From Planctomycetota bacterium (lineage in GTDB: Bacteria > Planctomycetota > UBA1135 > GCA-002686595): 58,527 nt of DNA. Both the position numbers and the translations under genes were made by a program. The first letter of the stretch is position 1, and each line of letters opens with the position of its first letter. Shown here piece after piece: positions 41,536-48,536 of this stretch. Location: NCBI GenBank assembly GCA_002862085.1, contig PKCK01000019.1:1-58527 (forward strand). The letters run 5' to 3'. The notes under the pieces are model-generated. The model searched no databases, was not told the origin of the DNA, and saw only the letters and a list, made by a program, of their open reading frames with translations.

Positions 41536-42738
41536 ATGCGCATGTTGCTCGCTCTCCTCGTCGCCGCGACCGCGGGCACCCGCGCCCTCGCGGCGCCCCA
41601 GGCCTCGGGTCCCCGCGGCCTCGCCATGGGCGGCACGGGCGTCGCATCGTCCGACCCCTGGACCGCGCCCTTCACGAACCCCGCGCTCACTCGTTTCCGC
41701 GACGAGGGCACGGGCCGCTCCGTGATGCTGCCGTTCCTGACGGCGACCGTCCGCGACGACGAGGGATTCCTCCCCGCCGTCGACGGGTACCAGGACGCCC
41801 TCGACGCGCTCAAGGCCCAGATCGACGCGATGGACCCCGGTGTGCCCGCGCAGCGCTCGGCGGTGGTCACCCGGCTCCAGGGGCTGGAGGGACGAACCGT
41901 CAACGGAGAGACGGAGGTCGGGTTCGCAGCGCTCGTTCCCATGGAGGACTACAGCGCTTGCCTGTGGATGCGCGTGCGGGGAGAGGGCCGCGCCTTCCCG
42001 GACATCGCCACGTCGGACCTCGTGACGATCACGAACCCGCTGAGCACCTCCGCCGACCTCGAGGACCTCGACTCGGAGGCGGTGGCCATCGCCGCGCAAC
42101 GCACCGAGTTCGGCGCGACGCTCGCCGTCGAGGGCGCTTTCGGGACGCGCGACGACGCGCGCCGGGTGTCCTTCGGCATCACCCCGAAGGTCCAGTGGAT
42201 CGAGACCTACAACTACGCGATCGCTCTGGACGAGTTCGCGATCGGAGACGCCCTCCGCGACCTCCGCGACACGCAGTACGAGCGCTCCAGCAGCGCCTTC
42301 AACGTCGACCTGGGCCTGGCGGCGGAGCTGGAGAAGGGAGCGATCGTCGGTCTCGCGATCCGCGACGTGTTTCGCCAGGACCACCCCATGATCGCCACGG
42401 GCGGCCGCGAGTTCAGCTACCGCGTCCAGCCGCGCACGACCCTCGGCGTCGCGGTCGAGCGCGCGGGGCTGAGCTTCTCGGCGGACGTGGATCTCACGCG
42501 GACGCGCAATTTCCGCGAAGCACCCGCCAGCCAGTTCTTCCGCATGGGCGTCGAGGCGAACGTCTTCGGCCAGGCGCAGCTCCGCGCCGGCTTCGCCCAC
42601 GACTTCGAAGACGGACTGTCGGATCTGGTCTCCTTGGGGCTCGGCTTCTCCCCCGCGGAGACAGCCCGCGTGGACGTGGTCACACAGTTCGGCGACAACT
42701 CGGTCGGCGCCGGGTTCCAGATCGCGCTGACGCTCTGA
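41536..42738 (+). CDS. Exported TraF-like (PF13729-type) beta-barrel protein
   Basis: 400 residues from ATG 41536 (two other Met codons, at 41521 and 41542, are close; GGGG precedes this one). Signal MRMLLALLVAATAGTRALA. GPRGLAMGGTGVASSDPWTAPFTNPAL is the opening pattern of the 'conjugal transfer TraF-like' outer-membrane family, and the tail (FSFSADVDLTR-type strands, RVDVVTQFGDNSVGAGFQIALTL) ends in closing beta strands. Despite the name, family members are widespread outer-membrane barrels without conjugation genes, and none are near here. Function unknown. Confidence 0.78.
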   Translation: MRMLLALLVAATAGTRALAAPQASGPRGLAMGGTGVASSDPWTAPFTNPALTRFRDEGTGRSVMLPFLTATVRDDEGFLPAVDGYQDALDALKAQIDAMDPGVPAQRSAVVTRLQGLEGRTVNGETEVGFAALVPMEDYSACLWMRVRGEGRAFPDIATSDLVTITNPLSTSADLEDLDSEAVAIAAQRTEFGATLAVEGAFGTRDDARRVSFGITPKVQWIETYNYAIALDEFAIGDALRDLRDTQYERSSSAFNVDLGLAAELEKGAIVGLAIRDVFRQDHPMIATGGREFSYRVQPRTTLGVAVERAGLSFSADVDLTRTRNFREAPASQFFRMGVEANVFGQAQLRAGFAHDFEDGLSDLVSLGLGFSPAETARVDVVTQFGDNSVGAGFQIALTL

Positions 42739-42751
42739 CGCGGCGGCGAGA

Positions 42752-42771
42752 CGGAGCGTGGATGCGCTCCG
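42752..42771. terminator. Short hairpin between convergent genes
   Basis: CGGAGCG and CGCTCCG pair around a 6-base loop (TGGATG). It sits in the 40-bp gap between the convergent TraF-like and cytochrome c genes, so it can serve both, though the stem is only 7 bp. Confidence 0.5.
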
Positions 42772-42778
42772 CCCCCGA

Positions 42779-43129
42779 TCACTTGCCGGCCGCCTCGACG
42801 ACGTACGTGGCGATGTCCGACATCTCCTGATCGCTCAGGATCCCGGACTGGGTCGGCATGGCGCCAACGCCCTGCTTGAGGGCGCGCAGGACCTTCGCGT
42901 GGTCGAGCGGGTGCGTGTCGAGGTTCGGGCCGATCATCTTGCCGGCCCCCGCATCGCGCAGCATGTGACACGTGCTGCAGCGCGGGGTCGACTTGTTGAG
43001 GAACAGATCACGGCCGCGGGCCGCGGCCGGACTCAGGTCGAGCTTCGACTCGATCGGGCCGCGGCCGCAAGACACGACGGCGGCCGCGACTCCGAGGAGG
43101 ACGGCGGCGCAGGTGAGGTGGCGGGACAT
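42779..43129 (-). CDS. Lipoprotein c-type cytochrome, probable sulfite dehydrogenase partner
   Basis: 116 residues. Lipobox ending VVSC (Cys21). Haem-binding CSTCH at residues 51-55, with a likely axial Met in GAMPTQSG near residue 91. Single-haem class I type. It begins 4 bp after the sulfite-dehydrogenase-like gene on the same strand, so the pair resembles SorAB, in which a cytochrome c accepts electrons from the molybdenum subunit in the periplasm. Confidence 0.88.
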   Translation of the reverse strand: MSRHLTCAAVLLGVAAAVVSCGRGPIESKLDLSPAAARGRDLFLNKSTPRCSTCHMLRDAGAGKMIGPNLDTHPLDHAKVLRALKQGVGAMPTQSGILSDQEMSDIATYVVEAAGK

Positions 43130-43133
43130 GGAC

Positions 43134-44333
43134 TCAGGCGATCTCGACGGTCACCGCGGGGTCGCGCCAGCCGTTGTGGGCGTAACCACGCTCGTTCTGC
43201 GGAGGTGTCTCCGGCTGCACGCTGCCGTTCCTGTCGGTGGCGCGACTCGCGAGTACGTGGGTGCCGGCGGCGGCGTCCCACGGGTAGGCGAAGGTTCGCC
43301 AGGCGTATCGACCGAGATCAGGGCCCACGAGCTCGGCGCGGGACCAGCTCGCGCCGCCGTCGGTGGTGACCTCCACCGACTCGATCGGCGACTCGCCGGA
43401 GAAGGCGACTCCCGTGACCTGGAGCGAACCGGCCGCGGCCGTGCCCAGCGGCCCGGTGATCCACGACTTCACGTTCATCTCGTACATCGAAGGCTGGTCG
43501 GGGCTGCTGCTCTCACCGACCGGGCGCACGCGGTAGCTCTTCTGCTGCATGCGGACCGTGGACTGCTCCGCCGTCAGCGCGAGCGCACGCACGAACTTCA
43601 CGTTGTTCACGCCGTAGAAGCCCGGGACCACGAGGCGCACGGGGCCGCCGTGGGCCAGGGTCAGCGGCTCACCGTTCATCTGGAGCGCGAGGATCCCCTC
43701 CGCCAGGGCCCGCTCCATGGGGACCGAACGCTCGGCGCGCGCCGCGTCGTCGAAGCCCTCGGGGAGGACCTCCCCACCGGACCCGGTGAGGTACTTGAGG
43801 CCCTCGCCCTTCGGGCCGCCCAGGGCGTCGACGACGTCCGCGACGCGGACGCCGGACCAGATCACGTTGGCGGCCGCCCCCACGCCCCAGGGCGAGCCGG
43901 ACGCCCCGTGCGGGAAGTACTTGCGACCGTTCCCCGAGCACTGGAGCACCGCGGCGACCGTGATCGGACGCATGCGCTGCAGCTCGCCCACCGTCACGGC
44001 GCGAGGGTTGGCGACGCCACCGACCTCGACGGTCCAGGCGGCGCGGTCGTCGAGGATCGAGGCGGGCGGCAGCGGAAGATTGCCGCGCACGAAGACCTTG
44101 TCCGTCGGCGTCACCAGACCGCGCTGATGCTCACGCTTCGCCTCGAGGACGAGAGGGTTCTCCTGGTGGACCTGGAAGTCCGCGGGGTCGAGTCCGTCGG
44201 GCAGGCCAGGCGCCTCGGTGACCGCCTCGTCCGTCGTGGCGCCGTCGCCGCAGGAGGTCATCCAGGCGCCGGCCGCGGCCGCGCCGAGGGTGCCGCAGAG
44301 GAAACCGCGGCGGTCGGGTCGTTCAGAGGACAT
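43134..44333 (-). CDS. Molybdopterin sulfite oxidase-like enzyme (SorA/YedY-like) with Tat signal
   Basis: 399 residues. Twin-arginine signal (RRGFLCG, with a possible lipobox Cys28). The oxidoreductase molybdopterin domain has the Mo-ligand Cys132 in VLQCSGNGR, followed by GVGAAANVIWSGVRVADVV and LRLVVPGFYGVNNVKF. The C-terminal ~110 residues form the Mo-co dimerisation domain (SIESVEVTTDGGASWSRAEL). Sulfite oxidases convert sulfite to sulfate in the periplasm. The directly following cytochrome c (4 bp) makes a sulfite dehydrogenase the best reading; a different oxo-substrate cannot be excluded. Confidence 0.9.
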   Translation of the reverse strand: MSSERPDRRGFLCGTLGAAAAGAWMTSCGDGATTDEAVTEAPGLPDGLDPADFQVHQENPLVLEAKREHQRGLVTPTDKVFVRGNLPLPPASILDDRAAWTVEVGGVANPRAVTVGELQRMRPITVAAVLQCSGNGRKYFPHGASGSPWGVGAAANVIWSGVRVADVVDALGGPKGEGLKYLTGSGGEVLPEGFDDAARAERSVPMERALAEGILALQMNGEPLTLAHGGPVRLVVPGFYGVNNVKFVRALALTAEQSTVRMQQKSYRVRPVGESSSPDQPSMYEMNVKSWITGPLGTAAAGSLQVTGVAFSGESPIESVEVTTDGGASWSRAELVGPDLGRYAWRTFAYPWDAAAGTHVLASRATDRNGSVQPETPPQNERGYAHNGWRDPAVTVEIA

Positions 44334-44723
44334 GGTCGGTGGCGGGGTGGGGTCTGAAGTCGGACCGGCGAGGTGGGGCGTTCGCTCGCCGGACGAGGAA
44401 GGAGGACCTGGCCGGTCGTGTCGATCGGTGGGCCGCGATCCGTGGACCGCGCGGCAGGGTGTGGGACCGAGAGCTGGTGCCCTCGACGCCTCCCCCCACA
44501 GGATCGCCCGGGGGAGCGGAGCCGTGAACCTCCGCCCGCTAATTCCTCGCTCACGGGGAACGTCGTCCCACTCGCGACTCGATCCGCGAGGCGGTGGAAC
44601 TGCGCCGTTTCGCGCGCGACATCGGCGCGCGGCGGTTCGACCACCTGGAGCGTGCTCGCGGTGACGCTCCGTCCGTGCCCCTCGACCGGGACCACGAACC
44701 CTGGCGATCGGCCGGGAACGGCA
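44334..44723. other. 390-bp intergenic region without a supported gene
   Basis: This lies upstream of the sulfite-dehydrogenase-like gene and downstream of the thioredoxin-like gene. Open frames cross it on both strands but lack a start with ribosome site, a family match or coherent codon bias; one minus-strand frame contains a rare TTA codon. It probably contains the promoter of the sulfite-dehydrogenase operon. No clear promoter was seen. Confidence 0.6.
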
Positions 44724-44760
44724 CGGAGGGCGCGGCGGGTCGATTCCGCCGCGCCCTCCG
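44724..44760 (-). terminator. Hairpin terminator after the thioredoxin-like gene
   Basis: A perfect 15-bp stem (arm CGGAGGGCGCGGCGG) with a 7-base loop (GTCGATT). It lies 21 bp beyond the 3' end of the minus-strand gene that stops at 44782. Confidence 0.85.
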
Positions 44761-44781
44761 CGCTCTCCTGACCCTCGGGGA

Positions 44782-45792
44782 TCAGCGCTTCTCGGCGAGC
44801 GCCTGCTCGAGGATCTTCAGCGCAGCGGCGTCCTTGGTGCCGAGTTCCTTGCAGACCTGCGCGTGGGCTCGGGCGACCTCGGGGTCCTGCAGCGGACCCA
44901 TGCCCCAGCGGACGATCTGGAAGTTGAGCTCGAAGGCGAGCTCCTTGTCCTTGAAGCCGAGCTCGTTGACCTTCTGGACCATGGCGACCGCGGCGCGAGC
45001 GCTCGCGTCATCGCGCACCTTGCTGATGCGCGCAACGGCGACCATCTCGAGGTAGCCCTCTTCGTTGCGCGGGTCGTTGGCCTCGACGAACTCGACGTGC
45101 TCGTCCTCCTGGAGGCCGACCGCGAGAAGCGCCGCAGCGGAGCGCAGGCGAGCGCCGCGCTCGTTCTCGGCGTCGGACTCGAAGCCCCAGCGAACGATCT
45201 TCGCCATGCCCTGGGCGAAGGGCGAACGGGCGCTCAGGCCCTCGAGGAGCTCGACCGCGGCCCCCCAGGCCTTCCACTTGGCAGCGTCGTCCGACGCGCC
45301 GTCGAAGGCGTCCTGGATGCGCTTGGACGTCTTCAGAGCCTTGCGGCCCTCGGCCCGGAGCTCGGCCATGTGCTCGAGGTAGGCAGCGGGGCCGCCGGCC
45401 TGGTAGCCGGTGCGGCCGTAGACCTCGCCTCCGCTCGTCATCAGCATGATCGTCGGGAAGCCCGTGACGCCGTAGGTCCTCTGCAGCTCCTGGTTCCGCT
45501 CGGGGTTCGGCACCTTCGCCTTCGCCTCCTCGCCGCGGGGGAAGTCGAGGGCGACGAGCACGTAATCGGCCGCCACGCCCTCCTGCCACTCGGCTTGATC
45601 GAAGACCTCGTCCTCGAGCTTGTGGCACCAGCCGCACCAGTCGGAGCCGGTGAAGTCGACGAGCAGGTCCTTGCCCTCCGCGACGGCCACCTTCTGGGCC
45701 TCGTCGAAGTCGGCGTACCACTTCGCCTCGGCGGCGAAGGCGGGGGAGGTGATCGCGGTCAGAGCAGCGATTCCGATGAGTCGATGGATCAT
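44782..45792 (-). CDS. Exported thioredoxin-fold protein with helical C-terminal domain
   Basis: 336 residues. Signal MIHRLIGIAALTAITSPAFA. Residues ~24-140 are a thioredoxin domain with active site WCGWC (Cys53, Cys56), VDFTGSDWCGWCHKLEDEVF, and the cis-Pro loop TGFPTIML. The last ~190 residues are alpha-helical and TPR-like (AFELNFQIVRWGMG, AAALKILEQAL). Such DUF255/thioredoxin_7-like proteins act in periplasmic disulfide chemistry. No partner is adjacent. A strong terminator lies just downstream. Confidence 0.88.
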   Translation of the reverse strand: MIHRLIGIAALTAITSPAFAAEAKWYADFDEAQKVAVAEGKDLLVDFTGSDWCGWCHKLEDEVFDQAEWQEGVAADYVLVALDFPRGEEAKAKVPNPERNQELQRTYGVTGFPTIMLMTSGGEVYGRTGYQAGGPAAYLEHMAELRAEGRKALKTSKRIQDAFDGASDDAAKWKAWGAAVELLEGLSARSPFAQGMAKIVRWGFESDAENERGARLRSAAALLAVGLQEDEHVEFVEANDPRNEEGYLEMVAVARISKVRDDASARAAVAMVQKVNELGFKDKELAFELNFQIVRWGMGPLQDPEVARAHAQVCKELGTKDAAALKILEQALAEKR

Positions 45793-45969
45793 GGCAGGAG
45801 CTTGGGGCGAGTCGGGTCGGATGCGGCGTTCGGGCGCCGGTCCCTGGTTTACGGTCGTGAGCGCCGAGCGTGACGTGAGGACGAGGTCAAAGGGCCTGGA
45901 ATCGGCCCTTCCGAGCGATTTCTACGGCTCCTCGCCCTTCGGGAGACACCGCAGACCCAGGGAGATCCA

Positions 45970-46848
45970 CTAGCTCTCACCGGGAGGCGTCCCGAGCAGG
46001 GGCGCGCCGAAGGCCAGCGTCGCGGCGCCCGCGACCTCGAGATCGGGCGCCGCGCCGAGGTCCGGCGCCATGGGGTGACGCGCGCCGAAGGTGTGATCCG
46101 CCCCGTCGATCACGAGCAGCTCGGAGCGCGGACCCGCGGCCGCGAGCCGGCGCCCGCAGCCCACGTCCACGGTCGCGTCACCCTCGCCGTGGACCACGAG
46201 CCAGGGCGCGTCCAGCCGCGCGGCCGCGGCCAGGAGGTCCAGGCGTTCGCGGTTCTGCTCCGCGTCCTCGAGGGCCGCGAGTGACATGCGATGGACCTGC
46301 CCGGTCCGGCCGTTGGGGACGAGGAGGACACCGTCGCGACGCCAGGCCGCCTTGGCGTCCTCGTCGATGCGGTCGACGTCGCTGAAGGCGGCCCAGGTCA
46401 CCAGCCGCGCCGGGGCATCCTCGGACGCCGAGATGACCGCCATCGCGCCTCCACGGCTGTGACCGAAGAGCAGCTCGCGCCCTGGATCGACGCCGTCGAG
46501 GGTGCGAGCGAGGCCGCGGGCCTGGGCGAAGTCGGTGAGCTGGCGCGAGAAGGTGTCGTGGAAGAACGCCTCGTCGTCGTCCATGACCTCGGGGTCCTCG
46601 CCGATGCCCGATCCGGTGGCGTTGAAGGAGAGGGTCACGAACCCAGCTGCGGCGAGTGTTCGACTGAGCGCAGGGAGGAAGCCCCAGTCCATGAACCCCT
46701 TGAAGCCGTGGGCGAGGACGGCGACGGGCCGGCCGCCGCCCGGCGCGGGCCCGGCGGGCCGCTCGATCCGGACGCGCAGGACGCGGGCGGGGTCGCAGTC
46801 GGCGGTGAGGGCGAGTCGCTCCTCGAGGACGTCAGGTCGCTGGTTCAT
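45970..46848 (-). CDS. Alpha/beta hydrolase
   Basis: 292 residues, no signal. AVLAHGFKGFMDWGFLPALSRTLAAAGFVTLSFN is the core of the alpha/beta hydrolase fold; the nucleophile elbow is GHSRGG (Ser131); the acid and His blocks are VVHGEGDATVDV and GADHTFG. Probably a serine esterase or dienelactone-hydrolase-like enzyme acting on an acyl substrate. Its start overlaps the DUF72 gene by 17 bp; it is the last gene of an operon of three. Confidence 0.88.
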   Translation of the reverse strand: MNQRPDVLEERLALTADCDPARVLRVRIERPAGPAPGGGRPVAVLAHGFKGFMDWGFLPALSRTLAAAGFVTLSFNATGSGIGEDPEVMDDDEAFFHDTFSRQLTDFAQARGLARTLDGVDPGRELLFGHSRGGAMAVISASEDAPARLVTWAAFSDVDRIDEDAKAAWRRDGVLLVPNGRTGQVHRMSLAALEDAEQNRERLDLLAAAARLDAPWLVVHGEGDATVDVGCGRRLAAAGPRSELLVIDGADHTFGARHPMAPDLGAAPDLEVAGAATLAFGAPLLGTPPGES

Positions 46849-47668
46849 CGGGGAGGACCAGGGGGACGAGATGTGGATGGGCGGCGACGAGCTCCGGCCA
46901 CGCGCGAACGGGGCGCTCGCCGGCGAGGACGAAGCGGAGCTCCAGGGCGGATGCGAGCCGCATGCTCGCAGCGGCGGGATCGATCGGTCCGGCGGTCACG
47001 ACGAACACGTCGCGGACGTGGTCCTGGAGCGCGCGGGCGCGACGGGCGAGGGCGCCGATCACGGGCGGCGGCGCCTGCCCCGGCGCCAGGAGCCGCAGCA
47101 TGCCGATGGGACCCGTGGGCCGGTGGCGCCGCGGCGGCGCATCCCATCGGTCCGGCGGCTCCACGTGGGCCAGGGACCAGCCCGCGCCCCCCACCGCGTC
47201 GAGGGCGCGGGACTCGTACCAGGACGGATGCGCCGCCTCGAGCACGAGGGGCGCGCCGCTGAAGGCGCGGGCGACGCCTGCGATCCACCGCGTCTCGGTC
47301 GCGCCGTGGAGCACGCCGTCCCCGAGCGTCAGGACGAGAGCCCCGAGCCGATCGCGGCCGAGGAGCGGTCGGAGCGCCGCAGCGGCGGCTTCGACCGCCT
47401 CGCGGCGTTCCTCCACCGGCCGCCCGAGCTCTCCGAGCGTCGCCGGGAGTCTGACGAGGAGCCGCGTCCGCTCGGGCGCGTCCGCGAGAGCCGCCTTCCA
47501 GCGCGTGACGTGCTGGGGCCGCGGGACCGCGTGGGCGGTGATGTCGACCTCGACGCATCCGAAGTGCTCGGCGAGGAACGCGAGCGGATCGAAGGTCGGA
47601 CCGCGCCGGATCGGCCAGACGTCGGCGAGGCGCGGGTGGGTCCACCCGCTGGGTCCGACGCGGATCAC
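46832..47668 (-). CDS. DUF72 family protein
   Basis: 278 residues from GTG 47668; GTG is favoured because it overlaps the upstream stop by 4 bp (GTGA). Opens with IRVGPSGWTHP, then FGCVEVDITAHAVPRPQHVTRWKA, ALVLTLGDGVLHGATETRWIAG and LVLEAAHPSWYE, the pattern of DUF72 TIM-barrel proteins (YecE-like). The function of the family is unproven; a nucleic-acid or sugar-related role has been suggested elsewhere. Lies between the acyltransferase and the alpha/beta hydrolase genes with overlaps at both ends. Confidence 0.85.
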   Translation of the reverse strand: MIRVGPSGWTHPRLADVWPIRRGPTFDPLAFLAEHFGCVEVDITAHAVPRPQHVTRWKAALADAPERTRLLVRLPATLGELGRPVEERREAVEAAAAALRPLLGRDRLGALVLTLGDGVLHGATETRWIAGVARAFSGAPLVLEAAHPSWYESRALDAVGGAGWSLAHVEPPDRWDAPPRRHRPTGPIGMLRLLAPGQAPPPVIGALARRARALQDHVRDVFVVTAGPIDPAAASMRLASALELRFVLAGERPVRAWPELVAAHPHLVPLVLPDEPAT

Positions 47669-48456
47669 CAGTCCACCTCCACGCCGAGGGCCCCGTGGGC
47701 GCGGGTCTCGGCGTCGATCAGCCGCTCGGCGATCGTCCGCCCGGCGATGACCAGGGCGCGCGGGCCCTCCTCGTCGACCTGCAGCGGCTCCGCGAAGGTC
47801 ACGTGAACGCGCGCGAAGGGCGCGGGAATGGTGAACCGATCCCAGGACCGCAGCCGCAGCGCCCGGCTGGCGGCGAAGCCGATGGGCAGGATTCGAGTCC
47901 CGGTGGCGCGCGCGAGGAACGCGGCGCCGCGATTCACCCGGTGCCGGGGACCGCGCGGACCGTCGGGCGTGATCGCGATGGCGCGGCCGGCCCGGAGGGT
48001 CTCGCGGAGGTGGATCAGCGCGCTCGCCTCCACCTTCCCGGTGGAGCCGCGCAGGGTCTCGTAGCCCAGCCGCTCGAGGAACAGCCGCGCCAGCTCCCCG
48101 TCCCCCGAGGCGCTCACGAGGATGGCCGCGTCCACGCCGCTGAACACCGGAGCGGCCGCCGCCATCCGCCCGTGCCAGAGGACGGCCACGCACCCGTCGG
48201 GAGACTCGAGGACCTCCGCGCGGCGCTCGCCGTCCGTCGTGCTCACCCGCCACGTGCGGGAGAGCAGCCGCAGGAGCGGTGGGACGAGGGCCGGAACGAG
48301 GGGCTCCACGAGACGACGGCGCAGCGCCCGGAACCGGCGGCGCAGCGGGCCGTTCCGCTGTGAACGGTCCGAGCGCGAGTAACGCCATGCCTGGGCGGCC
48401 GCCGCCTCGCCCGCGGCATCGGGGCCGGGCTCATCCACCTCCACGGGCGCGTCCAT
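47665..48456 (-). CDS. DUF374 lysophospholipid acyltransferase family protein
   Basis: 263 residues from ATG 48456; an earlier Met at 48513 would add 19 uncharacteristic residues. The acyltransferase core has CVAVLWHGRM near residue 98 (in place of the classical HxxxxD block, typical of DUF374), then AIAITPDGPRGPRHRV and an FAEPLQV strand. DUF374 relatives transfer acyl chains to glycolipids or lipid A; in a Gram-negative-type envelope a role in lipid or LPS core synthesis is likely. First gene of the operon with DUF72 and the hydrolase. Confidence 0.85.
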   Translation of the reverse strand: MDAPVEVDEPGPDAAGEAAAAQAWRYSRSDRSQRNGPLRRRFRALRRRLVEPLVPALVPPLLRLLSRTWRVSTTDGERRAEVLESPDGCVAVLWHGRMAAAAPVFSGVDAAILVSASGDGELARLFLERLGYETLRGSTGKVEASALIHLRETLRAGRAIAITPDGPRGPRHRVNRGAAFLARATGTRILPIGFAASRALRLRSWDRFTIPAPFARVHVTFAEPLQVDEEGPRALVIAGRTIAERLIDAETRAHGALGVEVDW

Positions 48457-48536
48457 GGTGGCCCATGATGACCGAACCGGGATTCGGGCGTGCGCGTGGC
48501 ATCGGGCCATCACGAGAGCGGGCCCGAGCTCGTGGC

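Noticed and set aside
44258..44695. 146-codon minus-strand frame upstream of the sulfite-dehydrogenase-like gene
   Set aside because: Overlaps the N-terminus of the real gene in another frame, contains rare codons and has no motif.
48511..48534. CACGAG...CTCGTG hairpin after the large secreted protein gene
   Set aside because: Only 6 bp of stem around a 12-base loop; kept out as too weak to call a terminator.
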